Part shown: positions 15,900 through 24,422 of the stretch, one piece after another | Layout of the letters: every line of letters starts with the position of its first letter | Numbering within the stretch: the stretch's first letter is position 1 | Virus record (IMG/VR): IMGVR_UViG_3300033148_001649 | Span: 1 to 39,087 of that record | Strand: one strand, 5' to 3' | DNA: 39,087 nt | From: a virus | Made by a program: the position numbers and the translations under genes | The notes under the pieces: generated by a model | The model's input: only the letters and a program-made list of their open reading frames with translations | Told to the model about the DNA's origin: nothing | The model's database searches: none

Positions 15900-16771
15900 A
15901 AACCATAGCAGCGGCATTACAAACCCATCTGGATGGGGATGTCACTACGCTTGCAACTTGCTGGCGTTTGGAGTTACAGGACAGCCCACAGACTATCATG
16001 GGCTTTACCGACCATGATATAGATATCGTCTTTAATGGGGTTACTTACCTTGCAGCCAGCGGATATACCGCATCCGCATATACCGGCACATCCAGTCTTT
16101 CTGTAGATAATCTTGATATTACCGGTGTTCTGGATTCCGCTGGTATTACAGAGGCCGATATATTAGCAAAAAAATATGACAATGCAGATGTTTACATATT
16201 TGCTGTTAATTACAAAGACGATCCAATTACTAATGATATTAAATTATCCAGAGGTAAAATCGGCAATATAGAAGTTCGTGATAATGTCTATGTTGCTGAG
16301 TTTCGATCATTAGCACAATTACTACAGAAAAACCTCACCGAATCATATTCCATCAAGTGTCGAGTAGAATTAGGGTCTACACCATGCGGCGTATCATTAG
16401 CAGGCTCTCCAAGCTACACCTTTTCAGGAACCGTAGCAGGGGTAACGGATAGACGACAATTCACCGATGCGACTTTAACTAATGCCGATGGATACTTTGA
16501 TTACGGACTTTTAACATGGCTCACGGGTAACAACGCTGGCTACTCAATGGAAGTCAAGGAGCATGACTATACTAGCTCACCATTAGTAGCAGCGTTCACT
16601 TTATATGAACCCATGCCCTATGATATACAGATTAATGACACTTATTCAGTGTATGCAGGTTGCGATAAAACACGCGCTACCTGTAAAAGTAAATTCAACA
16701 ATCTGGTTAATATTCGGGACGAGGATTTTATACCGGGGATTGATGAAATACAGAGGTTCGGCGGACAGTGA
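15896..16771 (+). CDS. Tail-tip hub protein, DUF2163 (GTA gp13-like)
   Basis: 291 aa. LQTHLDGDVTTLATCWRLEL, FTDHDIDIVFNGVTYLAASG, SSLSVDNLDITGVLDSAGIT, and the C-terminal YAGCDKTRATCKSKFNNLVN with FGGQ at the end. These are the TIGR02218/DUF2163 signatures. Conserved cysteines (CRVELGSTPCGV, AGCDK, TCKSKF) may bind an iron-sulphur cluster, as reported for the GTA hub homologue. Overlaps both neighbours by 4 nt. Confidence 0.93.
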   Translation: MKTIAAALQTHLDGDVTTLATCWRLELQDSPQTIMGFTDHDIDIVFNGVTYLAASGYTASAYTGTSSLSVDNLDITGVLDSAGITEADILAKKYDNADVYIFAVNYKDDPITNDIKLSRGKIGNIEVRDNVYVAEFRSLAQLLQKNLTESYSIKCRVELGSTPCGVSLAGSPSYTFSGTVAGVTDRRQFTDATLTNADGYFDYGLLTWLTGNNAGYSMEVKEHDYTSSPLVAAFTLYEPMPYDIQINDTYSVYAGCDKTRATCKSKFNNLVNIRDEDFIPGIDEIQRFGGQ

Positions 16772-17151
16772 TAGTAGCAATCGCGAGAACATGGATCGAC
16801 ACACCTTTTCATCATCAGGGCAGAGTAAAGAATGTGGGAGTGGATTGTGCCGGTCTTATTATTAAAGTTGGTCATGAACTGGGATTACTGGATTTCGATG
16901 TAAGTAATTATGGTCGAGAACCCGCAAAAGAAATGATGCAGCATTATTTGAACAAATACTTTGAGCGAATAACAAAACTTGAAGATGGCTGTATTTTATT
17001 AATGAAGTTTGTCACCGAGCCACAACACTTAGCAATCTACACGAAAGACAATACCATTATCCATGCCTATCAGAGCGTAAAAAAATGCGTTGAGCATACC
17101 TTCAATGACAAGTGGGCAAAGCGTGTTGTTGCAATGTACAGGTATCCATAA
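16768..17151 (+). CDS. NlpC/P60 family tail-tip peptidase (GTA gp14-like)
   Basis: 127 aa with a GTG start. The NlpC/P60 core is visible: DTPFHHQGRVKNVGVDCAGL has the catalytic Cys (DCAGL), QHLAIYTKDNTIIHAYQ carries the His (HLAIY), and VEHTFNDKWAKRVVAMYRYP closes the fold as in TIGR02219. It would cut peptidoglycan locally during DNA entry. The position between DUF2163 and the central tail protein is the conserved order. Confidence 0.93.
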   Translation: MIVAIARTWIDTPFHHQGRVKNVGVDCAGLIIKVGHELGLLDFDVSNYGREPAKEMMQHYLNKYFERITKLEDGCILLMKFVTEPQHLAIYTKDNTIIHAYQSVKKCVEHTFNDKWAKRVVAMYRYP

Positions 17152-18962
17152 TGGCAACATTATTACTCGGAGCAGTCGGCTCGGCTATTGGTGGGTCTTT
17201 AATTTCAGGCACGTTTCTTGGATTAAGCGGTAGCGCACTTGGTTGGGCGGCTGGTAGCCTTATAGGTAATACGCTATTCGCCCCATCACTACCTGATCAA
17301 ACTGGGCCACGTCTTGATAATTTAAAAGTAACATCATCGGCTTATGGCGCACCCATTAACATCGTATACGGAGGTTATCGGGTACCAGGTAATATTATAT
17401 GGTCTTCTGGTCTTGAGGAAACCAAGCATACCGAGGAAATCGGCGGGAAGGGTGGGCCATCTTATACGTCAACGACCTATACATACAAAGCTAGTTTTGC
17501 TGTAGGTTTGTGCGAAGGAGAGTTACAAGGCATCAGGAAAATATATGCCGACTCAAAACTAATATACGACATGAGTGATATAGCTGACGCTGAAACATTA
17601 ATTGCCAGTGATCTTGCAGCAGAAAGCATTACTATTTATCTGGGCAGCGAAACGCAAACCGCAGACCCCACTATTGAAAGTTATGAAGGTTCTGGAAATG
17701 TCCCCGGTTATCGAGGGTTAGCTTATATTGTATTTGAGGATTTCCAGCTAGCCGCTTACGGTAATAGAACTCCCAACATTACTGCCGAGGTTTTGAATAA
17801 AGCCAGCAATACTGAGGAATTAGTGGTTGTTGATAATTATGGTTCTGCTCAATGGCCTCTCACAACAAGCGCACTATTCAGTAACACAACAGCGGCACGG
17901 ATAAGCAATAACCTGATAGAAACCCATGAGATTGTGGATAACGGTGGAACCTATACAGGTAATATTTATAAATGGCTGCTTGATGGAACTAAAACTGAAA
18001 CAAGAAGCTATACGTTAAGCGCCCCCATCGGTGGCGATCCTTTTTCGGTCAAGAATTACCCCGGTTGTTATGTTGAATGGCAAGACGGAAGCAAAGTATA
18101 TCTTAACTATTTTAATACAGGAGCCATTACTGATAACAATTTATATCCATGGTTGCGTAATACCGTATGGATGGGTAATTCGTACAGAGACAAGCAGCAT
18201 ATTATCCACTATAAAGGAAAACTTGTTATCGCAGGTGCCGTGTATGCGACACCTAGAATTATGGCCTTAATGGTTTCTCAAGGTGGTTATTTTGGCCCAG
18301 GTTATGAAGGTGCCGAGATTACAGGCTTTGATATGTATAACTTTGGCAGCGACCACGAAATCGGTGTTGATGGCGCTTCGTTGTCAATCGGCACTAATAC
18401 AGATGAAACCGAATTATATTTATTACATACTCATAATGCCTATTCAATCGCCACTACCTATGGAGATGGCAGAGTATTATTAAAAATAGGTGACGATTTT
18501 AGAACCATCGAAGACTATTGGGTGGTTGATGATTTAACCGACGATTCGACAGGTAGATATGATTTTGTAATTAATGGAAGCAAGTTTTATTGCAACAATA
18601 AATATATAACATTAAACAATGACCATACATCTACTTTGGTGGATACCGACGTGACGTGGGATGACCAGAATTATCACAGATTCATTGGTGATAGAGACAT
18701 GGTTTATACTGCTTACGGAGTCATGCATCTGGGTGCGCTGGTAAGTGAGGGTACAGAGTTACTTTCCGATATTGTTACTGATATATGCGCAAAAGCAGGG
18801 CTTACAGCAGACGATATTGACGTGACTGAATTGACCGATACGGTTAATGGTTATCTGATTAATAATTTATCCAGCGGCAGGGGTATGATTGAACCATTAC
18901 GACAAGCATTTTATTTTGATGCCTATGAATCAGATTACAAACTGAAGTTCGCAAAACGGTAA
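17151..18962 (+). CDS. Central tail (tip) protein, N-terminal part, with inserted repeat domain
   Basis: 603 aa from the ATG at 17151, which overlaps the peptidase stop. The N-terminus is Gly/Ala-rich (GAVGSAIGGSLISGTFLGLS), followed by PRLDNLKVTSSAYGAPINIV, YGGYRVPGNIIWSSGLEETK and YRGLAYIVFEDFQLAAYGNR, all typical of the large GTA-like central tail proteins. Residues ~225-540 are a separate aromatic/Gly-rich domain with beta-propeller-like repeats (WLLDGTKTETRSY, IHYKGKLVIAGAVY, HTHNAYSIATTYGDGRVLL). The C-terminus (LSDIVTDICAKAGLTADDID) leads into the next gene. The usual single large protein is here split in two. Confidence 0.85.
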   Translation: MATLLLGAVGSAIGGSLISGTFLGLSGSALGWAAGSLIGNTLFAPSLPDQTGPRLDNLKVTSSAYGAPINIVYGGYRVPGNIIWSSGLEETKHTEEIGGKGGPSYTSTTYTYKASFAVGLCEGELQGIRKIYADSKLIYDMSDIADAETLIASDLAAESITIYLGSETQTADPTIESYEGSGNVPGYRGLAYIVFEDFQLAAYGNRTPNITAEVLNKASNTEELVVVDNYGSAQWPLTTSALFSNTTAARISNNLIETHEIVDNGGTYTGNIYKWLLDGTKTETRSYTLSAPIGGDPFSVKNYPGCYVEWQDGSKVYLNYFNTGAITDNNLYPWLRNTVWMGNSYRDKQHIIHYKGKLVIAGAVYATPRIMALMVSQGGYFGPGYEGAEITGFDMYNFGSDHEIGVDGASLSIGTNTDETELYLLHTHNAYSIATTYGDGRVLLKIGDDFRTIEDYWVVDDLTDDSTGRYDFVINGSKFYCNNKYITLNNDHTSTLVDTDVTWDDQNYHRFIGDRDMVYTAYGVMHLGALVSEGTELLSDIVTDICAKAGLTADDIDVTELTDTVNGYLINNLSSGRGMIEPLRQAFYFDAYESDYKLKFAKR

Positions 18963-20392
18963 TGGCTGATATAACAATAACAGCATCAGATCTTGGCGCA
19001 CATGAATATGGATCAGCCAGGGTGGATTTGCTTACCCAGACCCGGATAGAAGATATTGACCTGCCATCCAAAGTAGTTGTTGCGTTTGCTAATAAGGATA
19101 TTGACTACCAGCAAGGCGCGGAGGAAGCCAGCAGGATTATTGCAAGTCATACCAATATTGAGAATATTGCCTTACCGATTGCAATGGATCAATCAAAGGC
19201 CATTGAAATAGCCGATGTTATTTTGTCGTCTTCATGGAGTGAACGAAAGTTATATAATTTTTCACTTCCGTTTAAATATGTAAGGTTAAACCCAACCAAT
19301 ACCATTGAGCTTACCCATAATGGAACCGTTCATACATTCATAGCAATTAAAGTTGATGTCTACCCACCATCACATATCAAGGTGGAGGCTGTGTCATACG
19401 ATGCGGAAAACTACAGTACAAACCTACCGGGCGGTAGTCCTACCGCTTCACAGCAAAGCATTTCCTTGGTTGGCCCCACTCTTTTTGAGTTAATGGATAT
19501 ACCAATGTTAAGGGATGCCGACGACTCAGCCGGGTTCTATATTGCAGGGGCTGGTTATTATGCCGGGTGGAGTGGATCGGTTTTATATAGATCCACAGAT
19601 AGCGGTGATACCTACAATAGCATAATCGCATTAACTGCGGCAGCGACTATTGGTACCACTACAGATGTACTGGCTGATGCAAACCCCTGGCAATGGGATA
19701 GGACTAATACTGTAAATGTTCGTCTGGTAAATGGTACGTTCTCCAGCACATCAGAAATAAACACGCTGAATAATGCAAATGCAGTATTGATTGGTAGTGA
19801 GATTGTTTTATTTCAAACAGCCACACTTGAGGCTGATGGCACCTACACATTATCTGATTTGATTAGAGCCAGAAGAGGTACAGAATGGGCGACCAGCATT
19901 CACGCAGTAGGTGAGAGAGTTGTATTGCTCAACGCAACAACACTTATCCGATACCAGCATGACAACAGTAATATTGATGCCAGCTATCAATACAAGATGG
20001 TATCTAACGGAACATTCCTGCAAAACACAGCATCGTCGAGCTTTACAAGTACCGGCGTGGCATTAACGCCTTATTCGCCGGTAAACATCAAAGGATCAAG
20101 GGATGGGTCAAATAATTTAACGGTCACGTGGAATAGACGTAGCCGAATAACAGTTCAGGCTTTATGGAACCCGACATTAGGTGAGAGTACAGAGAGCTAT
20201 GAGCTTGAATTCTGGAATGTCGGGGAGACTGTACAGTACGGCACCACCAAGACAGCAACTTCTGAAACCTATAGCTACACGGCCGCAGCACAAACCGCAG
20301 ATGGTGCAACTCCGGGGCAATCTTTTGTAGTAAAGATTTATCAAATATCTGCCGTTGTTGGCAGAGGATACGAGGGTAAGGCAACAATATGA
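18962..20392 (+). CDS. Central tail (tip) protein, C-terminal part
   Basis: 476 aa. It begins ADITITASDLGAHEYGSARV immediately after the previous stop (TAATG). DIDYQQGAEEASRI, LPIAMDQSKAIEIADVIL and WSERKLYNFSLPFKYVRLNP match the mid-to-C-terminal body of GTA-like central tail proteins. ISLVGPTLFELMDIPMLRDA, YYAGWSGSVLYRSTDSG and LSDLIRARRGTEWA match the Rcc01698-like C-terminal region. A fibronectin III-like module closes the protein. The product probably assembles with the upstream 603-aa protein. Confidence 0.85.
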   Translation: MADITITASDLGAHEYGSARVDLLTQTRIEDIDLPSKVVVAFANKDIDYQQGAEEASRIIASHTNIENIALPIAMDQSKAIEIADVILSSSWSERKLYNFSLPFKYVRLNPTNTIELTHNGTVHTFIAIKVDVYPPSHIKVEAVSYDAENYSTNLPGGSPTASQQSISLVGPTLFELMDIPMLRDADDSAGFYIAGAGYYAGWSGSVLYRSTDSGDTYNSIIALTAAATIGTTTDVLADANPWQWDRTNTVNVRLVNGTFSSTSEINTLNNANAVLIGSEIVLFQTATLEADGTYTLSDLIRARRGTEWATSIHAVGERVVLLNATTLIRYQHDNSNIDASYQYKMVSNGTFLQNTASSSFTSTGVALTPYSPVNIKGSRDGSNNLTVTWNRRSRITVQALWNPTLGESTESYELEFWNVGETVQYGTTKTATSETYSYTAAAQTADGATPGQSFVVKIYQISAVVGRGYEGKATI

Positions 20393-20796
20393 CGACCACC
20401 GCTAATTTAACGATTACCCATTTAACGGCCAATCAAAACAATCCTGATGTAACCGAGAACGAGAGTAAGGATATATTTGACGGCGCGATTGCAGGATTGC
20501 TTACTCATAATATGGCAAGTGATGCGGATTATACGTTATTAACAACAGGAACACCGCCCTATGAATGGCAAAACTCGACTATTGAAATTACAGACACTAC
20601 ATCGCCGGAAACGCTTACTACTGGTAGAAATATAATCGTACCGGATAATAATAATGTTTATATCTTTGTAAACAATACCGCACAAACATTGACTTTAAAA
20701 ACATCAGCGGGATCGGGTATCGCAGTTGCTACATTAAAGACTGCATTTTTACGATGCGATGGCACGAATGTTGTACGAGTGACGGCAGACGTGTAA
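20389..20796 (+). CDS. Small tail-associated beta protein
   Basis: 135 aa, rich in Thr, Asn and Asp and predicted largely beta. Visible segments are ESKDIFDGAIAGLLTHN, then DTTSPETLTTGRNIIVPDNN and TLKTSAGSGIAVA. Such proteins often follow the central tail gene and resemble receptor-binding or tail-surface proteins (DUF2793-like pattern in the C-terminus). Coupled to the tail protein by an ATGA overlap. Exact role not known. Confidence 0.55.
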   Translation: MTTTANLTITHLTANQNNPDVTENESKDIFDGAIAGLLTHNMASDADYTLLTTGTPPYEWQNSTIEITDTTSPETLTTGRNIIVPDNNNVYIFVNNTAQTLTLKTSAGSGIAVATLKTAFLRCDGTNVVRVTADV

Positions 20797-20832
20797 TGAT
20801 CGATATTTATTTCACAACAATGGTAATAAAAA

Positions 20833-21132
20833 ATGTCAGAAAAAGAAAGTAGACGCGGCTGGTTCATGGGGTTATCCCCCGGTGAGTATGTGATGTTACT
20901 AATCGTTGCGGGGGGCTGGTTGGTTACTGCTGGCATAGTTTATGGTCAAGTTAATGATAACACGGATGATATAGACGAAAATAAAACCGAAGTGATCTAT
21001 CAGTTTGAAGTATTCAAGAAGGATATTACCAGACAGATTGATGAAGTTAAGGAAGACAGTAACAGGGAAAACACAGAGATAAAAACAGAAATAAGGGAAA
21101 TACGGAACTTCTTGTATGAGAAGCTAAAATGA
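20833..21132 (+). CDS. Membrane-anchored coiled-coil protein, holin-like candidate
   Basis: 99 aa. One transmembrane segment (about residues 16-41, GEYVMLLIVAGGWLVTAGIV) is followed by a long, strongly charged coiled coil to the C-terminus. The position is directly upstream of a peptidase and other envelope genes. Single-TM coiled-coil proteins at this site are often XhlA-like lysis accessories or holins; I cannot tell which. It overlaps the peptidase by 4 nt. Confidence 0.55.
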   Translation: MSEKESRRGWFMGLSPGEYVMLLIVAGGWLVTAGIVYGQVNDNTDDIDENKTEVIYQFEVFKKDITRQIDEVKEDSNRENTEIKTEIREIRNFLYEKLK

Positions 21133-21437
21133 AGATTAAACCCGGCGTTTATGGTTTCCTGCATATCATGATGGCAGTAGCTATTGGTGCTGTAGAGACT
21201 ATCTGGTTACGTCATGGGGCTGAAGCGGTCATTACTTCCTGTATGGACGGTAAGCATTCACCGGGTTCAGATCATTGGGAAGCAAAAGCAATTGATGTAC
21301 GAATTAATAATGTTGACCCGCTGGACTGGAATTCATTGGTATCGGAATTAAGGGCAGTGCTTCCTGAAAAGGACTGGTTCATCTTACTGGAAAAAGATCA
21401 TATACACATATCTTGGCGAGGGAGTATAGAAGTATGA
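21129..21437 (+). CDS. M15-like D-Ala-D-Ala carboxypeptidase / endolysin
   Basis: 102 aa. The metal-site motifs of the M15 peptidase fold are visible: HSPGSDHWEAKAIDVRI (the H...A.D ligand set) and DHIHISWRG (second His pair). It would cut peptide cross-links in peptidoglycan. The N-terminus has a hydrophobic stretch (GFLHIMMAVAIGAVETIWL) that could be part of the fold or a signal-anchor. Short for the family. It lies in the lysis-like module after the coiled-coil membrane protein, coupled by an ATGA overlap. Confidence 0.75.
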   Translation: MKIKPGVYGFLHIMMAVAIGAVETIWLRHGAEAVITSCMDGKHSPGSDHWEAKAIDVRINNVDPLDWNSLVSELRAVLPEKDWFILLEKDHIHISWRGSIEV

Positions 21438-21838
21438 AAAGATTATTTATGGCAATAGTACTGGCATCAATCTCATCAACTGTATGGGCATTACCCGCTG
21501 TCGATGAAGCAACACAAGTTTGCTGGATAACTCCAGACACTAGAGCAGACGGGAACCCTTTATCTGTCAATGAAATTGGTGGATATTTTCTTTACTGGAA
21601 AACCGCGACTTCTGCTTATACTGATAGTAATAAATATGACATTGCCAATAACCAGGCTGTATGTGAATTACTTTCAGTAACCGCATTGCCCGATGGTATC
21701 CATCAATTAACAATGACCGCTTACGATGTTAATGGGATCGAATCTGGGTTCAGTAATGAAGCGGGGGTTATTGTTACCGGGGGAAAGTTTTTAAAAGGGC
21801 TGAACCCGATAAGTGCCACGACATTGCAATTACAATAA
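21434..21838 (+). CDS. Exported fibronectin III-like protein
   Basis: About 134 aa from the ATG at 21434, chosen because a Shine-Dalgarno-like GGGAG precedes it and it overlaps the previous stop in ATGA form. A signal peptide is clear: MKRLFMAIVLASISSTVWA. The mature part has VDEATQVCWITPDTRADGNP, YFLYWKTATSAYTDS and HQLTMTAYDVNGIESGFSNE, a fibronectin III/Ig-like beta fold. Probably periplasmic or surface. Function unknown; lysis accessory or adhesion are possibilities. Confidence 0.65.
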   Translation: MKRLFMAIVLASISSTVWALPAVDEATQVCWITPDTRADGNPLSVNEIGGYFLYWKTATSAYTDSNKYDIANNQAVCELLSVTALPDGIHQLTMTAYDVNGIESGFSNEAGVIVTGGKFLKGLNPISATTLQLQ

Positions 21839-21856
21839 TTATTTCTGGAGGACAGT

Positions 21857-22105
21857 ATGAGCTACACAAAAGCGATATTCCCGGCAATGTTACTGTGCAT
21901 ATTTCTAACGGCAACGATAACCGGGTGTTCAGGAATAGCCATACAAAAGGCTCAGGCTGCATATGACAAGAGTTTGGATAATTCCGTATGGTGGTTATGT
22001 AATGGGGCTAGTGTAGGCTCTATACGCCGCAAATTCGGGGGTACGGCCAATTCTGCTGATCTGTATAAGAGACTATGTTCGGCTAATGGTGATGTTATCC
22101 GATGA
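21857..22105 (+). CDS. Small lipoprotein
   Basis: 82 aa. A lipoprotein signal peptide ends at ITGCSG (Cys about residue 24). The mature part is short with two further cysteines (WWLCNGAS, YKRLCSAN). A GGAGG ribosome site precedes the start. Its place in the lysis cassette makes an outer-membrane spanin-like role conceivable, but I see no paired inner-membrane spanin. It is coupled by an ATGA overlap to the phospholipase-like gene. Confidence 0.65.
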   Translation: MSYTKAIFPAMLLCIFLTATITGCSGIAIQKAQAAYDKSLDNSVWWLCNGASVGSIRRKFGGTANSADLYKRLCSANGDVIR

Positions 22106-22410
22106 AAGGCTGGCGTGAAACCTTCAAAGCCGGTTATGAGGTAGCTGACTGGTCAACCGATGGGTGTTCAAGTGCGCCGGATAAATTCTTTGGGGGGGTT
22201 GACCTATTAGACTGCTGTGAGGAACACGACTTTTATTACCGTAATCCACAGATTAAAGTATCCCGATGGAAGGCTGATAACTGCTTAAGAAAGTGTATCG
22301 CATCAAAAGTAAAAGAGGCTTATGGATTTAAGGGCTGGATACTGGCTACTGTTTACTGGTCAGGGGTCAGGATAGGCGGCGGTAGTTCTTATAAGAAAAG
22401 GATTGCTTGA
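22102..22410 (+). CDS. Phospholipase A2-like protein
   Basis: 102 aa. STDGCSSAPDKFFGGVDLLD holds a calcium-loop-like segment, followed by DCCEEHDFYYRN, the PLA2 active-site pattern CC..HD, and ADNCLRKCI with the paired cysteines. PLA2 enzymes hydrolyse the sn-2 ester of phospholipids. Residues after ~70 (GFKGWILATVYWSGV) are hydrophobic and may bind membrane. It is the last plus-strand gene before the convergent minus-strand operon. A role in envelope disruption at lysis fits the position but is inferred. Confidence 0.75.
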   Translation: MKGWRETFKAGYEVADWSTDGCSSAPDKFFGGVDLLDCCEEHDFYYRNPQIKVSRWKADNCLRKCIASKVKEAYGFKGWILATVYWSGVRIGGGSSYKKRIA

Positions 22411-22444
22411 CATAAGAATATCGTTATATCAAATACTTACATAG

Positions 22445-22681
22445 TTATTGACATACTCCATCTTTCTGCTTTAGTGCCGCCCTTGCTATTGATTTACAAG
22501 TACACCCATTGTAGTTTTCATCTCCCCCTATATCCTCCAGTGCTTCCCGCAGCCGTTCTATCTCGGAGGCATGGGATTTCCACGCGCTCTTAGCCAGATC
22601 ATAAGCCTCTGGAGTTGGTTTCTGGAAACATACGGTTTTCAGCCAGGTATCAAAACTATGAGGGCAGGGTTTAAGGGTCAT
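22445..22681 (-). CDS. Small phage protein (Ea22-like C-terminal pattern)
   Basis: 78 aa, last gene of the minus-strand operon. FDTWLKTVCFQKPTPEAYDL, then EIERLREALEDIGG, a charged helix seen in many phage Ea22-like or hypothetical proteins. Three cysteines near the C-terminus (NGCTCKSIARAAL, VCQ). It overlaps the upstream minus gene by 11 nt. Function unknown. Confidence 0.6.
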   Translation of the reverse strand: MTLKPCPHSFDTWLKTVCFQKPTPEAYDLAKSAWKSHASEIERLREALEDIGGDENYNGCTCKSIARAALKQKDGVCQ

Positions 22682-22976
22682 TTCTTGTGTTCCATTGTTT
22701 TTCCTCTATTTCACGTACTGCATGTTCATATCTTTTTTCGGAGCAGGCATGGCATATCTCGGGGCCAGCATAATATTCCCCAATCTTAATACTTGACGCA
22801 CGTACAACTCCGCTAAGTATGTCAGAATGACAATCGTTACACTCACTCATTCCCTTACCCTCTGCATTTAGGTTATTTTCCTTCCACCTCTTATATTTAA
22901 ACTTACACCAACCATCACAATCATCGATAAGCGGTGCACCTCGTTCATGTTCGTGCCTTGCTGGCTTGCATTCCAT
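22671..22976 (-). CDS. Cys-rich, zinc-ribbon-like protein
   Basis: 101 aa. ECKPARHEHERGAPLIDDCD opens the protein. CNDCHSDIL and ICHACSEKRYEH give two CxxC-type knuckles, suggesting zinc binding. C-terminal residues are charged. No known family recognised. It is one of several small Cys-rich proteins in this operon, a composition typical of phage accessory or host-takeover genes. Confidence 0.55.
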   Translation of the reverse strand: MECKPARHEHERGAPLIDDCDGWCKFKYKRWKENNLNAEGKGMSECNDCHSDILSGVVRASSIKIGEYYAGPEICHACSEKRYEHAVREIEEKQWNTRNDP

Positions 22977-22983
22977 AATCTAC

Positions 22984-23196
22984 TTACTCTGCGTTTGTGG
23001 TTTCATTAAGTATTTCTGGTTTCTTATCTTGCCGAAGAAACATTCTCCATTCTGTGTTACAAACATCATGATAAAAGTCCATATGATCATTTATTGAATT
23101 TAACAATAACCCGCCAGTATTTTGGCAATGAACGAGTTTGCCACACGTTGGACATTGTGCTTGTGAACTTGGGTCGTATGTAGATACTAAAGTCAT
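22984..23196 (-). CDS. Small zinc-finger protein
   Basis: About 70 aa from the ATG at 23196; the longer TTG start (23214) lacks a ribosome site, while AGGAG lies upstream of the ATG. AQCPTCGKLVHCQN is a CxxC...C knuckle, completed by HMDFYHDVC. Acidic C-terminus. Unrecognised function. Confidence 0.55.
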   Translation of the reverse strand: MTLVSTYDPSSQAQCPTCGKLVHCQNTGGLLLNSINDHMDFYHDVCNTEWRMFLRQDKKPEILNETTNAE

Positions 23197-23200
23197 CCCT

Positions 23201-23455
23201 CTATCTCCTATCAATTATCCTGTGTCTGCTGGCGTTAATAATTTCTACCCATTGTTCTATTGCTTGCCAAGTATCTTCATACATAGGCCAGTCATGCTCG
23301 ACTACAACGCATTCTATAGGTGATTTTTCACAAGCTTTTCTTCCTAGTTCTATTTGAAACGCTATACCCTCTAAGAAACTTTGTTGTTCAGGGGTCAAAT
23401 GCTCTAGCATATCTTTGCGTTTAAAAACTAAATATCTATTTTCACGTTTCATCAT
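23201..23455 (-). CDS. Hypothetical protein, DUF-like helical
   Basis: 84 aa. NRYLVFKRKDMLEHLTPEQQ, then FQIELGRKACEKSPIECVVV and WPMYEDTWQAIEQWVE. Similar small proteins, often starting 'RYLV.K..D', occur in many phage early regions, apparently without assigned function. The start is coupled by ATGA overlap to the upstream minus-strand gene; a second ATG three bases on is equally possible. Confidence 0.6.
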   Translation of the reverse strand: MMKRENRYLVFKRKDMLEHLTPEQQSFLEGIAFQIELGRKACEKSPIECVVVEHDWPMYEDTWQAIEQWVEIINASRHRIIDRR

Positions 23456-23646
23456 TCCACCTCTTGTAATGTATCTCGCCAGTTAGGGTTAGGGTCGCCT
23501 TGTCCGGTAAAAGTACGCTGACCACTTGTATTCCAATATTTATTCCCTGCTCTTGGTCTTAATTCAAAACCATGCCAATATCCGTATCTATCCTGAGCCT
23601 TCCAATACACCCAGTCCGGAATTTCCGCTTCAGTGCGCTTGGTCAC
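23452..23646 (-). CDS. Small hypothetical protein, aromatic-rich
   Basis: 64 aa from a GTG start that overlaps the upstream stop by 4 nt (GTGA). WVYWKAQDRYGYWHGFELRP is notable for Trp and Tyr content. It also has GQRTFTGQGDPNPNWRDTLQ. No domain recognised. The coupling supports it as a real gene. Confidence 0.55.
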   Translation of the reverse strand: MTKRTEAEIPDWVYWKAQDRYGYWHGFELRPRAGNKYWNTSGQRTFTGQGDPNPNWRDTLQEVE

Positions 23647-23870
23647 TCTAAAAAATCCTTTACGCTTTCTACAAGACCGCGCATTTCTTTTTTTGTCTTA
23701 GCGACAGCGCGATCATGAACAGTTTGCATGTGTCCACTTAATACTTCTCCTAACCATTCATACCGGCTTTCATCGACGCTTATAAGTGAGAAAGAGTAAT
23801 CCCGACCATTAACAGTAATAGTTATCATGTCTCTAGGATGGTTGTTGGTGTCTATTCTATAAATAACCAT
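23643..23870 (-). CDS. Small hypothetical protein
   Basis: 75 aa. MITITVNGRDYSFSLIS is a beta-like start, then DESRYEWLGEVLSGHMQTVH and a charged helical C-terminus. It recalls small phage proteins of unknown function in early operons. Coupled to the downstream gene by overlap. Confidence 0.55.
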   Translation of the reverse strand: MVIYRIDTNNHPRDMITITVNGRDYSFSLISVDESRYEWLGEVLSGHMQTVHDRAVAKTKKEMRGLVESVKDFLE

Positions 23871-23873
23871 TGG

Positions 23874-24326
23874 TCATTCCAATATCGCGTATTCGATGAT
23901 ACTGTGGTCACAGTTTGACAACTCCCAATTATAACCGGCAGTTAAACTACATCCATACTGACCGCCTTTAAACTTCACCAACACCCACTTACAGTCCGGC
24001 ATTACCCCGGTATTCTCAAGCCAGTTAATTGCGGTTGGTATTTCGGGGGCGGGTTTCCAGAACTTCCAAGGAACAGTTATCCCCTCGCTACGAGTATCAG
24101 TTACGGTAAAGCTGGTACGCCCATTGGGATAACACACTAATTTATTATCCTTAATTTCATTAGCTGAGTAGCGGGAATCCCACGCACAAGACTCATTATC
24201 TCGCACATACACCGGCGTATCCTTCGGCGGTATCCATACTGGTTTCAGTGAGGCAATCGCTTCGTCTATCGTAGTAATGTTCTTTGCCTTGATTTCTTCG
24301 AGTGCTTTAATAATTTCTTCGTTCAT
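23874..24326 (-). CDS. Hypothetical protein, unknown function
   Basis: About 150 aa from the ATG at 24326; AGGTGA lies at the right distance, and the longer GTG start at 24335 overlaps that ribosome site. The N-terminal NEEIIKALEEIKAKNITTID is helical. The rest is Trp- and Pro-rich (KPVWIPPKDTPVYVRDNES, VPWKFWKPAPEIPTAINWLE). CDHSIIEYAIL ends the protein. No family recognised. Larger than its neighbours in the operon. Confidence 0.6.
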   Translation of the reverse strand: MNEEIIKALEEIKAKNITTIDEAIASLKPVWIPPKDTPVYVRDNESCAWDSRYSANEIKDNKLVCYPNGRTSFTVTDTRSEGITVPWKFWKPAPEIPTAINWLENTGVMPDCKWVLVKFKGGQYGCSLTAGYNWELSNCDHSIIEYAILE

Positions 24327-24422
24327 ATCACTCACCTGTTAATTGTTATGCTTAGCAACCGGAAAAGATTACAATCAACTCAGTCCACCCAGAACTAATA
24401 AGTACGTCAGCTATGAGGGTCA

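Noticed and set aside
22407-22435. TTGACA near the end of the phospholipase-like gene as a promoter
   Set aside because: No acceptable -10 box at 16-18 bp, and it would read into the opposite strand of the minus operon.
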